A stretch of 64,000 bases of DNA from Trametopsis cervina (GCA_022385755.1 MU278349.1:1302001-1366000); one strand, 5' to 3'; counted from the stretch's first letter, positions 43,353 through 55,100 are shown. Program-made: numbers and translations. The notes: a model not told the origin generated them from the letters alone.

Positions 43353-44684
43353 ATGTCTGTCCCATTTGTAACATACTCAATCCCGCATCCGGGAGACGGT
43401 CGTGGCCCAGGCGGGGCAGGCCGCGGACGCGGGCGTGGGCGCGGAAGAGGTGGTACTAATGCTCGCGGCGGAGCAGCGCAGGCCTCGAGAGGCCCACCTG
43501 CGATAATCGCTAATCCTCAAAATGTTCCCCATACAGGCGCAAGAGCGCCTGAGGCTAGGGTCCGGCCTACACATTGTAAGCTCTTCTGAGCTCCGTTATG
43601 CGACGATCCGCTCACGAGGATTGGTTTGTATTTCAGTTCTTTCGCTTCCCATCGTGAGTCTCAGATATTTACTGCCATAAACCTTTCTGAAGCGCTGTAC
43701 ATTAAAGGGACACCATGCAGGGCTGCGTAAGCGAATGGGCGCGTTTGAGAACGCTTTGCTGGATCATTCGCCCAAAATTCCGGGTCTCGACGAAGGAATC
43801 GTGGTCTCTCCTCGGCGCATGCACCTCACACTGGGTGTCATGAACCTCATAGGATCTGCTGGTCCAAGTACGTATCCTGTAGGCATGCCGGTGCCGCCCC
43901 CGCCTATCCCCGGCCCAAATACGTACGCTGTAGGCATGCCTGTAATACCTCCACCTATTCCCGTTCCAAGCACGTATACTGCAGGCATGCCTACGCTGCC
44001 CCCGCCTGTCTCCGGTCCAAAGAGCGTCCAGTCTGCAATTGACTTCTTACACGCCCTGCGTCCTAGAATACTAGAGAAGATCGCTGGCGAAGAGCTTCGG
44101 CTTGGTCTGGACCAGATGGACATCATGCGACCAGAGCGAGGCGATCTTACCAAGGCGCATATTATGTGGGCGGGCCCTTCGTACGATTCTCATTCTGCTC
44201 GGCATTTGAAACGAGTGTGTGGTGAGCATGCTTATATCGTTCAACGGATGTAATTATTGACAACATCCCACATAGAATTTATCCAGCAAGAGTTCAAGCA
44301 GGCGGGATTCGTCGTAGACGAAAAACGCCCTTTGAAGGTAGCGTCCTGCCCTCGAGTGCTTTCGTTGCTTCAGCTCACGCTTTTCAATGACCATTGAAGC
44401 TACACTGCACGGTCATCAACACATCTCATCGAAAAGGCCGCCGTCAGCCCTTCTCATACGCAGACGTGATCGCTTCAGCTCCTTTCCGAGCCATCGAGGA
44501 CCGACGCGCCGTCGCCCCCGGTGCCCGCCAAGGCTCTGTCGTGCCTGTAAGGCAAGTCAGAGGGTCAAGACCAATCCCGGTTGACCTCGGCGAGTGGGGC
44601 ATCGACGAGCTGCAGATCTGCAAGATGGGCAGTTGGGGCCCGCAGGGCGAATATGTTGCTGTTGGAAGGATACCGCTGAGATAG
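43353..44684 (+). CDS. 2H phosphoesterase superfamily protein (AKAP7/ASCC1-like) with internal peptide repeat
   Basis: Exons 43353-43575, 43637-43653 (17 bases), 43708-44221, 44276-44337 and 44400-44684, 366 aa. The fold comprises 2',5'/2',3'-cyclic phosphodiesterases and RNA ligase-like proteins. Seen: an RGG-rich start (GRGRGRGRGRGGTNARGG), THFLSLPI with the first conserved strand, catalytic HxT motif 1 in RRMHLTLGVM, and HxT motif 2 in LHCTVINTSH. The end is ICKMGSWGPQGEYVAVGRIPL. A Pro-rich 17-residue unit is repeated three times between the two motifs (residues about 132-182). Both His residues are intact, so activity is plausible. The RGG tail suggests RNA binding. Substrate unknown. 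Confidence 0.85.
43861..44013 (+). repeat. 51-base tandem repeat, three copies, in frame
   Basis: Units 43861-43911, 43912-43962 and 43963-44013 encode three copies of a 17-residue peptide of the form GPSTYPVGMPVPPPPIP, with drift between copies. The insert sits in a loop between the catalytic strands of the 2H domain. Confidence 0.9.
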
Positions 44685-44949
44685 GATAGAATGGCCGCAC
44701 GCTGTTTGATTACAAAAATTGCGATGTGTCGCAATATGTTATAGTATGTGGCTGGCAGTTGGGGTGTTCATGACCCAGGATTCCTATAATTTAGAAGACA
44801 AATCTACCGACGTGACCGCGACGGTGCCCTGCGCGGCGATCCGGTCCGGTTTTCCGAAGATATGCTTCATCTCTGCATCTCGTCCACCGATCGGCTCTCT
44901 GCTGTTACCACATACCACTGTACCTGTATCACCTCTCGCTCTGAATATC

Positions 44950-46004
44950 ATGCGAGTATGGGTCACCACATTCGATGTTAACAGAGTAGATGAACTCAAA
45001 CAAGTATGACCCCGCACCGAGGCTGCATACACTCACCTAACATATGAAGGCAGTTATACGAACAGGCCCTCCCTATCCTCGACGCGGATGCAAGAACGCA
45101 AGTGGAGAGATACTACCATTTCGTGGACTCCTTCCGTATGATACCGCCCTCTCTGTTAGAGATTGATGCGAACCATTAACTGCACACCCAGGAGGCCTCG
45201 TCGGCCGTCTCCTCATCCGCAAGCTCCTCAAAGACCACGGGGTCCCCCTGCACGCCATGACTTTTGCAACCACGTCCGCGCGCAAACCATACATAGTAAG
45301 CACTCTCCCCTTCTCCTTGAACTGCACTATCTCCTACGCTAACACGTCCCACAGACAACCGCCGCGCTACCCACCCCCATCGGCTACAACATCACGCACG
45401 ACAACGGCGTAGTCGCGATGGCATACGCCACGGGCCCCGAGCTCTCGCCGCACCCTCCCACGTACCGCGTCGGACTCGACGTCATGCTGCTGCAGCTCCC
45501 GCGACGCGTGGGCTACGCCGCCTTCGTCGAGAGCGTCAGCGATCAGGTGCGCTTCGCCCCCTCCACCCCGTCCTCTCATACTATCCCGCGCAGCTCACGC
45601 GAGGACGGTAATAGCTGACAGAACGTGAGCGACAACTGCTGCAGCTCAGTGCGGACGTTGGGTTGGAGGAGTCCCTGCGCAAGTTCTACCTCATCTGGAC
45701 GCTGAAGGAGGCGTATACGAAGGCTTTAGGGCTTGGGCTAGGCTTCGACTTCAGCAGGATAGAATACGACGTCCCGCGGGACGTCGTGCGCATCGACGGT
45801 GTCGCGCCCGAAGGCTGGACGTTCGTGCGGTTCGACCTGCAGAGGGCGGAGGACGCGTATGTCGGGGTCGTGGCACAATACATCGGCGACAAGGCCGTCC
45901 CGAGTGCTGCGGGTACCGTGGAACACCGTGAGGCGGGTGAATGGATAGAAGTACACGACGCGTCTGAATTCGTAGAACGTGCAATACATGAACTGAAACC
46001 ATGA
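44950..46004 (+). CDS. 4'-phosphopantetheinyl transferase, Sfp type (LYS5/NpgA class)
   Basis: Exons 44950-45003, 45054-45135, 45192-45295, 45355-45546 and 45615-46004, 273 aa. It adds phosphopantetheine to carrier domains of polyketide synthases, non-ribosomal peptide synthetases and alpha-aminoadipate reductase in the cytosol. Seen: MRVWVTTFDVNRVDELKQL, RYYHFVDSFRGLVGRLLIRKLL, then YNITHDNGVVAMAY, the metal-binding strand VGLDVMLLQ (GVD-type), and the catalytic WTLKEAYTKALGLGLGFD. The length is right for the family. It lies in tandem behind the 2H gene (265 bases) and converges with the FAD monooxygenase. The broad fungal enzyme is usually single copy. Confidence 0.92.
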
Positions 46005-46150
46005 TATGCGAGTGAGAAACTAGAGTACAACAACAAGTATAGTTAAAACATCGTTCCCTAACCTACATTGAGTAACTGCGTCCACCCCAAAGATGCACCG
46101 ATGAAGCATACAAAACCGCCTCCCACCACCTAAAACCTAAAGTCACACAC

Positions 46151-47770
46151 CTACAAGTGGCTATTCACCCTCCCCGGCCCTCCAAGACTCCCAATCGTCT
46201 TCTCGCCCTCCTGCGCCCAATACCTATCCGCCTCAACATCCGCATCATACCCAAACTGCAGCCTATTCTTCGTCCTATCCGCCCACTGATTCGAGTTCCC
46301 CTCGCTCGTCACATCCACCTTCTCGCCCTTCAACAGCCTCAGCTCCGCCTCCATCGCCTCGCGCATCGACCGGTCGCGCGCCTCCTGCTCGGGCCCGTCG
46401 GGCAGATGGAAGATCCACTGGTTCAGCCGGGACGACTTTTGGGTGTCGGCTGTGCGTGGCAACCGTAGTTTCTCGTAGGCGTAGAGGAGGGGTTTGATCT
46501 GGGAGGGGTGGGAGAGGCGCGAGAAGAGGTTTCCGAGCACGGCGGCGTCTTCGATCGCCATGGCTGCGCCCTGCGCGCGGTAGGGCTGGAGAGATTGGGC
46601 GTGAGACCGGTTATGTCTACCCGGAGTAGATGGTAAGTGAGAGGACGTACGAGCATAGGGTGGCAGGCGTCGCCCAGGAGCGCGACCCGACCAGACTTGT
46701 GCACCCACGTATCCAACGGCTGGCGGTCCATCAGTCTCCATTTCAGCGTCGACGTGACATGCGATAGTAGTTTCTGCACGCTAAGTGTAATATACATGCG
46801 ATGAGATAGGGACACCAGACATGAATCCCGAAAGCACTCACCGAGGCTCGAAATCAGCAAAGTCGGCGCGCATCTTATCTGCGCTACCCTCGGCAGTCCA
46901 GGACTCTACAGACCCATCGTCAGGATGCAGGAGGACCATATTGTATTCTTTCATCGAGCGCTGCAAATGATGCGCGTGAGCCCGGTACTCACGGAGAGAG
47001 CTTAATGAAATACGTACGATAGCATAAGCCATCAAATGGCGACGAGGGGCCATCCAGCCCGTCATCTCGGGGTTATCAAGGAGTGGTTTGAGCTCTGGAT
47101 CCGCTTGCAGCACCGATGCCGGTATGATTGCGCGGTAGGCCGCATCTCCTGTCGCCTGGGCGGGGTTCACGTATCCTAGGACGACCTGCTGGGTGTAGCT
47201 CTTCACGCCGTCCGCGCCGATGACCAAATCCCCCTTGATAACTTCTCCTGACGAAAGGGTGACTGACGGGGCGTCAGGGTCTACCCCGACGACCGTCGAG
47301 TTGAGGCGCAGGGTGACGCTGGGCGCCGCAAGGTCGAATAGGAGCTTATGGAAGTCGGCACGGTGAATGTGGTAGTACGGCGCGCCGTACTCCTCCATAT
47401 TCTCTCCCCACTTCGTCCATCCGACCCTTTCGCCCGTCGAGTACCGTCTAAAGCAGATCGCCTCCGGTCTCACAGCGACCTTCTCGAGTGCCTCGCCGAG
47501 ACCCCAGCGGCGCAGGAGGCGTGTGACGTTCGGCGAGACCTGTATGCCAGCGCCGACCTCTCCGATCGCTGGTGCTGATTCTATCAGCGTGATCTTGTGT
47601 CCCGCGTGCGCGAGACAGTGTGCGGCGGCGAGCCCGCCAAGCCCGCAGCCGATGACGAGGATGTGTAGCTTGAGAGCGGCGCGGCGGCCGCCGTAGAGGT
47701 TCACAGTGGCCGCGATGCCCTCTGCGTTAGCGTGTTGGTCTGCAGCGGCGTACGGTAGCGGCGTCGACAT
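46151..47770 (-). CDS. FAD-dependent aromatic-ring monooxygenase (salicylate hydroxylase-like)
   Basis: Exons 47770-47018, 46960-46842, 46780-46651 and 46585-46151, 478 aa. Class A flavoprotein hydroxylases use NAD(P)H and oxygen on aromatic or related substrates. Seen: the dinucleotide fold LHILVIGCGLGGLAAAHCLA ending in an acidic residue (TLIES), GAGIQVSPNVTRLLRRWGL, the DG motif VIGADGVKS, and the GD motif GRVALLGDACHPMLPYRAQG. The ATG at 47770 is preferred to one at 47905, because the extra 45 residues are low-complexity. The substrate is unknown; it may act in aromatic catabolism or secondary metabolism. Confidence 0.9.
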
Positions 47771-49182
47771 CGTGTGTCGTGTGTCGTGTGGGATAGAGGG
47801 GTAGAGATGGAGATTGAGGAGAGCAGCGGCGTGCGGCGTGGTGGGATATGTATGAGTGTGGGGGAAAACGATTGAGCCCCGCCTCAGTTCGGAGAGACTG
47901 TTCATGCGTCATCTGAATACGTGAGCGCTAGGGGCAGGGAAAGTCGATACCAAGTATGTCAAGAGCGACTGCCTCCTGTACTGGACATCCGTCCTAACCG
48001 TTGGAACCCATTGGTCAGGCCTGTTACGCGTGCGGGGCTGACTTCAGCTCGGGATGGTCCAAGTCGACCATGGAGAATTTGCGTAAAGAAGAGTGCGTAG
48101 GGTAACGTGTGACCGCGGATTTGGCACAAGTTGGCTGCATAAGCCAGGATGGCTATCAGAGAGCAGTGAAGGCGGAGTGGGGGGAGATGCGGGAGGCGCC
48201 CAATTTCGCACAGCTGCATACGGGTAACGGCAGGTGATAACCGTGTAGCGCCAGCAATGGAACTTGGGTTCGGTTGGCAGACTGAACTCTTTTGCCACAC
48301 ACTTGCTATCTTTTCTTGCACACCACCGTTTGTCGTAAGCAAAGCCCCTTCAGAAGATGCGATGCGCAAACCGAGAGACGAGTACGAGGAGATATGTTTA
48401 AGCAGCAAGCGAGGGTTCCCCGAGGCGAGTTGCTTTGCAAGGAGGGCACTAGGATACACCCGGTGATAGCCATAGCCAGAACTTTTGGACACGAGAACGA
48501 TGGTCCGATGGTTGGTGTGGGGTCATTGCGCTCGCCAAAGCGGCCTGCAACAACACTCGTGACAGCCAGATACAGGGATGCCGCTATGCGCGGGTCACGT
48601 CAGCGCAGACCCAGAACTTGCGGCGTGCAGTGCGAGCATCGCTGTCCACCTGTTTTTCGTGATTGATGCACGCGTTATTGCGCCAGGTATAATGGATTCT
48701 CCGGTACAGATAGCAGAGGTGGTTTGGCGGCGACTTGAGCTCTCAGTTAGGACGCGCAGTGATAACAAACAGCGAGGTGTCGTGAAGGGAATCTTGCGTA
48801 GTGAAGTTGCAAGAAGGCGCGCAGATGAAGCGCTGCGTGAGGGCCAGAAGTCGAGACTGAGGCGATGGTATGGGAAGATGAAGCAATGCTCAGGTCGCCG
48901 CAAACCGACTTTGACATTTTGACTCGTCGGTGCACTCAGATCTTACAGGCGTCTAACTGGCACTCAAACTCCAGTTCCCAAGAGAAGAAAAATAACACAA
49001 GAAAGTAGAGACGCTAGAGATAAAATTGTATCTAGGTCGTCTTCCCCAGTCCGAGTCCGTATCGTGATATATATGTACAGTCGTATACACTTGTAAGTAA
49101 GTAATGTAGAAAAACTTAACGTGCGAATAAGTATGAACAGGAACAATCATGAAAACCTATCAAACAAGAAAGACCGCCACAC
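47771..49182. other. Interval without a supported gene between FAD monooxygenase and SNG1-like genes
   Basis: A 178-codon minus frame (47959-48492) and a basic 76-codon plus frame (48692-48922) are present. Neither has a domain or an exon partner. I call nothing here beyond the monooxygenase promoter and the 3' flank of the next gene. Confidence 0.5.
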
Positions 49183-51495
49183 CTACTTCACCTCGGGAAG
49201 CGGCGCCGCGAGCTCCCTGGAGAGGCGTTCCGGGATGGACGTCGTCTCGTCCAGTTGCAGGGCCCTGAGCTCCCGCCGCCGCATCCACCATGTGAAGATC
49301 AAGGTCGTGAAACATGATAGTGATATCCACCCGACCATCACACCCGCGTTCTGGCCCAGGTTGTCCTGTAGGTCAAAGAAGATCGTGCGGACTGCTTGTG
49401 AACTGCGCGGAAAGGCGTATCAGTATATGCAACAGCGAGAAGGCGGGAGGGATGAGCACTTACAGGTTCCTATTTGCACAAAACCAGTACCAGTACAAAG
49501 GCGAGTCAGGATTGCATACGACAAGTTTTTGTTTGAAGCTACGCACCAGATAGGAAACCCTGCACCATAGTAATAGATGCTGTTAAGCAACTCCGGAGGC
49601 AGAAGTATCGGCGCAACATTGAAGATGATCTATAGTTGACATATGTGGGTTCATCCCCGAACCAGCAGGGCAAGACAAGAATAGGGGCTTACCAGCGGGA
49701 ACAGAAAATAGGGAATAAACTTTGGCGTGAGGAGCGTAATCATGGCCTCGAGCGACAGCCCGAGTGCCGTCATGCCCAGGTAGACGAATAAGAACGTCAT
49801 GAAGAAGCCGCCTACATAGGAGTATCTGGGAGACGTGATGAGTGCATGATGGGGCAGAGCTGGGAAGGAGGGGTGCTTACTTTCCGCCGAATGGCAGGCC
49901 GAATGCTACGCTGACGAGGGTGTAGCTCAAACTGAGAGGCAGATATGCCAGGGTGGGTACGATGAGGCGGAGGGCGAGGTAGTCGGAGAGCTTCAGGCGG
50001 GGAGCGATAATCGTCCTCGCGGCTGAGTGCGCCATTGTCTGGGGGTTATGTCAGAAACGGCATGCTTACGTCTCGAATACAACTTTACCATCATGAACCT
50101 ATTTCGCAATGTCAGTTTCGGTCACATCGACATTGCAAACGTGGTACTCACGCAAATATAACCAGGAAGATGTTTCCGACAAGGGTGACTGCCTGGACCG
50201 CCGGGGCGCTGTAACGAGGAAACATTAATCAAACATCCTCCTACTAGCACGAACGGACAGGAAGCTCACGTATATGGACGGAGGTTGACCATCCGCCACG
50301 CAATGCCCGGACTGATCGTCTGCGGCGCCTGCGATAACAGATTTGCAGCAGTCGCATTGACAGAGTCCCCAGGGGTGATCTGTGCAAAGTACCGCTGCGC
50401 ACTAGCGGTAGCATACGCCGACACGCTCGTCGACAGCAGCTGCTGCGTGATGGGCAGGACGTAGTTTCCGACCGCCACCTCCTGGCGCGCCTGTTGGGAA
50501 TCATTTTAGCTCCTAAGCTCATTTCCGGAAACGAACGGCACGAGGCAAATCCTTACCTGAGCATAGTAGACGGTGATAGCACCGGTAGGGTCGTACGCTG
50601 CGTCGCCGTTAATGCGAGCCGTGCTGAGCCGGGTTGTCGCATTCGCCTCGACTGCCAAGAAGAAGCATCAGCTTGTTATTTGTCCTCGAGATGCCGGTGC
50701 AGAAATAGAAGGGAGAGCCCACTACATACCGACGACCGCGATCCACGCGCGTTGCTGGATTATCGCGTCCATGATCTGCTCGTCGGTGCCCGCGTCCGCG
50801 GCGGAGAGCAGCGCCCAGCCGAGGTGCTGGCCGGGCGTGGAGGTGTTGGAGAAGGACTCCCAGAGGTTGTTGCCGACACGCGCGCCGTCGCGATTGACGA
50901 ACCATGCGTCGAGGCTGGAGGTGCGGGTCCCGGATGTCGAGAGGGCGCCCCAGAAGCTGGAGATGGAAGATGCGATGGATCAGTATCGAGGCGTGGCGGA
51001 ACAGGAGGGGATGGGGGGGGGCGCTTCGAGGAGAACCACTCACACCGGAAGGCACGACCATATCATCAGTGTTATGAGCACCAGCGGCTTCATCACGATG
51101 TGCAGATAAGCTCTGCGCTCGCGTAAGAGCTCCTTCGAGAAGACTGTGGGTGCGAAAACGGAGGCCGTGCTCAGTATGTGCTGGCCCGACGGAGGCGAGT
51201 TTTTTTTGACATAAACGGAGAACGTACAGCCATAACACGACGTAAAGTCGAGCGCATCTGCGGGCTTGGCCTCCAGTTTCTTGTCCATGGTACGAGCCGC
51301 CGCGTCTTCCGCCTTTTCTGCCGTCTCGAGATCTGCAAGTCCGGCGTAGGGCAGCACGTTTGGCTGGACACGGTCTTCCACCAGCACCTCGGCAGGGCGT
51401 GGTGCCGAGCTTCGGCACTTGGACGGCAGGCCTGCCGAGAGTGACCCGGTGTCATCGACGCCCGCCGTCGGCATGGCTAACGATTCGGTAGACAT
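49183..51495 (-). CDS. SNG1-family membrane protein (DUF3533)
   Basis: Twelve exons: 51495-51228, 51143-51044, 50956-50730, 50651-50557, 50490-50270, 50208-50152, 50098-50089 (10 bases), 50038-49881, 49825-49693, 49629-49547, 49469-49464 (6 bases) and 49402-49183, 525 aa. The family includes yeast SNG1, linked to drug resistance and membrane asymmetry. Seen: an N-terminal Pro/Ala-rich cytosolic region of about 90 aa, membrane helix 1 (PLVLITLMIWSCLPV), and FWGALSTSGTRTSSLDAWFVN. A luminal domain with ITPGDSVNATAANLLSQAPQ follows, then a C-terminal group of about five helices (LVGNIFLVIFA, LAYLPLSLSYTLVSVAFG, FFMTFLFVYLGMTALGLS, YFLFPLIIFNVAPILL and VMVGWISLSCFTTLIFTWW). It ends in a short charged tail. 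Transport function is not established. Confidence 0.88.
49464..49469 (-). other. 6-base microexon of the SNG1-family gene
   Basis: The six bases gaacct lie between a tgcaaatag acceptor and a gtaagtgc donor. Including them changes FPIC-SQAVRTI to FPIWNLSQAVRTI. It splits a 144-base gap into introns of 77 and 61 bases, which are normal for this genome. Skipping it keeps the frame, so both isoforms are possible. Confidence 0.6.
50089..50098 (-). other. 10-base microexon of the SNG1-family gene
   Basis: The ten bases gttcatgatg (AFMM after joining) lie between a gaaatag acceptor and a gtaaag donor. Skipping them would shift the frame before TMAHSAARTII, so the exon is required. Confidence 0.75.
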
Positions 51496-53911
51496 CCCCG
51501 CCCGCGCTGAATGAGGAATGTCTTGTGGATGGAGGGCTGCTGCAGACCGCGGGCTGCCCGAGAGAAACGATGCGGGAGGTCACTCGCTAGGCGTCTAGGG
51601 CGACGTGCATTGATTCCGTAAGAAAGACGCTGTAAATAAGGCACCTCCTATGATTTTTCGTTCGCTCTCCGACCTTATGCCTGGCTCGGGTGCACCTGGA
51701 TCGTGGGTCTACTGTGAGGGATTTACGCCTACCCACCTTCGCAGCTGCGGTCACGAATATGCTTTGTGTTTATATTATCTGAGGGAAATCATCCGTCTTA
51801 TTTCCTTGCGAAGAGTGTGGAGACTGTGCGAGTCACTGGCGTTGACAGACTTGACAGGTGCAGTATTATGTAATACACGCGCCCACGTGGCCACAGCACA
51901 ACGCGACGCTACATGGCCTGCAGTCGCGGTCGCACTCAAAATATAGCAACCACCTCACACCAACCCTGCACACCTCTGTCAGTTCATCATATTATTTTCC
52001 GCATTTCTGGTTCACTAACAATCGCTCAGCAGCTACACTCGCAATATCTGTACAATCCTCACGTCATGTCACACACTACGTCGCAGAAAAGCAACGTCGC
52101 ACGGACTCGCATCGAAATGCTCTGCCTCGCCCAGAAGAGACTACAGTATGCACACAGGATCCACGCACCCCTCATCCAGGCGGCGCCCCTCGAACTGCCC
52201 CAGACCGCGAGAAGTCGGCCATCTCAGGGCTCTTACGTTTAACGAGCACCACAGGCGCAAACATTTTTTCTTTGCCTATCTCCTGGGAAGCCGGAAACTG
52301 CTCAACGACCTTCGCGCCCGGGTACTTTTCATTTTGGGCGAGGAAGATTCAGGCGACGTCTGGGCCATTGCGCACCCGGTTGGGTGTGCGTTTGAACTCT
52401 GCCCTCGACTCCCCTTATCCACCTGGAGAACATTCGCTGCGGGGTTATAGCATTAATCCCTCGAGTCTATCTGGGTTGAAGGTTCTAGTGTCTGCATCTA
52501 TATCTGCCCCACACCGAGTAGGCATGAGGACACTCATGCCCAACCCAGCCCCTCGAGGTCCGTCTCATCAAACCAAGGCATGAGACTGACGCGCTATCTT
52601 CTGCACATACCTGGGTGAACCCTCGCAGTGCAAACGTTCCTCGCCGAACAACGGGTGCACCTTTGAACCGTCTCTTCGTCAACTCCGCTCGCAGAAGCAC
52701 AATTGAAGAAGTCTAAGACGGGCGGATACATTGCAACCCATGGTCGGAGCCTGACTCTAGGCGGCAGGCGCTGCCGCGCGTCCAATTATGCGGTGAATTA
52801 TGCATTGGTGAGCGGGTATCTTTTCTTTGTGGTGTATCTTAAGTTATATCTGCTCTAGAGTCTTAGGCGAGATTGACCAGCCCAGCCAGCTCGTCCTCGA
52901 TTCCTAGCACATTGGGATACTCGCTGAACCACTCTGCGATGCTTTTATTGGATATGATCCCAACTCGGCATACCCCGCTCAACCTAATAATACCGAAGAT
53001 GCAAGACGCACATGATAGCCTGCGATTCGTGCATCGCAGAGGACGTATGGCCTGCGAGAGGTAAAAGCCTGTCTCTGGACGAACTGGTACCGGGCGGAGT
53101 GGAATGAGCGGGAGAGCCGGGTGCAAATGTACCGCGCGCTGCAGCGTAAGTCAGATATATCGAGGCTGGTTTGTCAGAACTGGTGCTGTACCCTGGAAAC
53201 TTGTTGTACCAAAGATGCTGCTCATCTGCCGCGAGCCTTTATGATGCTGACCGGAGATCACCCCTCTTCGTACAGGGGGACGCGATTGCTACGTGTTACG
53301 ATGTTTACCTTCATCGCGATTCGGATCTCTCGGCAACTCCACTTCGTCACAGTATGTATGAGTGCAATCCCAGAAGAGAAAAAACGTCTCTGCGCTGAGT
53401 TCGGAATATGACATACGGTACACATGGGTCTGCGATTATAGATAGTCGGAGCTGCAGAAGGACACAGAAGGGGCGCAAACGTGCGGGTGAGAGGAAAAGG
53501 GGGCGAATGACTGAATGTGAATACATCGCAAAGAGAGAGAGATTGAGATCGACGTCAGCAACGAATTGATGGGGGGATGGGTATGATGAAAGCAGGGGCA
53601 CAGAGACGAAAAAATGCATGCGTGGGCGTTAGCTGGTATTAATGCTGCTAAGGGGCCGAGATGATACAGCGGAAGGAGCTTATTATCGCGATGGATGATA
53701 GAGGGGCGAGCGGGCAGCGTATGTCCTGAGTAGCCCCGGCATTAGCTGAGATGATCGCATCTCGAGGTGCGAGATTAGGGACCGTATTAACACTAGTAGA
53801 GTACGTGCGGTGTTCCGATAGCGAAGTTAATCCAGGGCGGGTGGAAGAGCGGGATGTGTGTGTGTGTGTGTGATGCAGAGGGTGCCGCCGGGCGGGTGTG
53901 TGTGGACGAAA
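51496..53911. other. 2.4-kb interval with gene fragments but no complete gene
   Basis: Contains a possible + strand exon pair (about 53035-53400, see next entry). Minus-strand coding-like pieces also occur at 52180-52560 (EKYPGAKVVEQFPASQEIGK in one frame, with an in-frame stop nearby). Long frames such as 51858-52583 have no domain. The region looks like decayed genes. Confidence 0.4.
53035..53400 (+). pseudogene. Possible gene fragment, unrecognised
   Basis: After an acceptor-like gcatcgcag the frame reads RTYGLREVKACLWTNWYRAE and continues WNERESRVQMYRALQ up to a good GTAAGT donor near 53144. In another frame SLYDADRRSPLFVQGDAIAT continues with CYDVYLHRDSDLSATPLRH up to a GTATGT donor. 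Both read like real protein but I find no start, stop or further exons, and the phases do not fit simply. It may be a decayed gene or part of one I cannot assemble. Confidence 0.25.
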
Positions 53912-55070
53912 TCAATAGGCCCATTCCATGAACGCCTCTTCAAAGTCCAAGTCGTTGTTCGTGTCGAGCTCGACGCCGCCGTGGCGCGGCGTGACGGGCG
54001 GCGATATCCACTCCTTCTCGACGCAGATGCCGTCGGCCGTGAGCGTCGACTTCGGCCTGAACTCCCAGTGCATCCCGGAGAGCTCGAAGGAGAGCAGGCG
54101 GGGCATGAGCGATAGCGCGCTCCCGATGCGCGCGTAAAAGGCCTGGTGGGGCGAAGAGCACGGTGCTCAGCACGGCGCATCCGCGGGGAAAGCATGCGCA
54201 AAAGAGAAAAAGACTCACCATGTCCAGCGTCTGCCAAAAGGCACAGGTCGCTATCACCTGCAGCGAGACCAGGTTGGGGCAGAACTGGCCCAGGGCCTCA
54301 ATGACTGCGACGGGCTCTGCGCTTGTTATCGTGCTCAGCGTCTCGATTGTGGTGTTTGCGACGATGCCGGTGCGCGGGAATGGCGGATGTCGGCGTGCGG
54401 CGGGTATGGGCTTGGTCGGGGCGTCGGTGGTCTGCGCAAAGTGCTCGATGTCGGCGAGGGAAAGGTCTTCGGAGAGGTGTAGCGACGTGAGTCGTCTGGA
54501 GGGTAATAGTTGGGCCAGAAGATTCGGAGGGCCCGTGTACGTGGTGAGATTCGGAATGACAGATTGAGGAAGGTCGACCCAGGCCGGCGAGGACGCCAGC
54601 TGCAGTGAGCGCAGCGAGGGGGTGCTCGAGAGAAAGCGTGCGACATGTTTGTCGAGACCGAATGAGCATGCAAAGTGTTCGAGCGGCGAGGGACACTTGG
54701 ACGGGGCGGGTTTGGGCAGTATCCAGCTGAGTCTGGCGTCAATGTGCACCTCGAGAGTGGAAAGACCTTTCATGTCATTGAGAGCCTGACTCAGCTGTGT
54801 GTAGTACCCGGAGTCGATCCCTTCTGCTCCATCCTCCACGGTGATGGCGAACGTGCGCACAAGGGACGACAGGTGGGGACGCGAGGCGAGGGTGGAGACG
54901 GCGGAGAGGTTGCGGGTGACGGAGGAGAGCGAGACATGGCGGTAGAGCAGGCGACTGGCGCTCGGGTTGAGGTGCTCGTTTGTGCGTGCGAGGGCGGCGA
55001 GGGTGTGTGCGGGCAGGGGCGCGAATATCACGTCGAGGACTTCGACCGGGAGGTGGACGAGGGACAACAT
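53912..55070 (-). CDS. F-box protein
   Basis: Exons 55070-54219 and 54142-53912, 360 aa; an upstream in-frame ATG at 55100 would add 10 residues. Seen: an N-terminal F-box (LVHLPVEVLDVIFAPLPAHT, then LAALARTNEHLNPSASRLLY) followed by RHVSLSSVTRN. Leucine-rich, irregular repeats follow (LSSLVRTFAITVEDG, LSTLEVHIDA, RRLTSLHLSEDLSL, CPNLVSLQVIATC) and an acidic C-terminus ends in EEAFMEWAY. Such proteins recruit targets to SCF ubiquitin ligases through Skp1 and are strongly expanded in agaricomycetes. The target is unknown. Confidence 0.85.
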
Positions 55071-55100
55071 GGGCGGAGGATGTTGCAGAGAGAGGGACAA

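Noticed and set aside
51858..52583. 241-codon plus-strand frame
   Set aside because: Low-complexity Ser/Thr/Pro/Arg composition, no domain, and protein-like pieces on the opposite strand.
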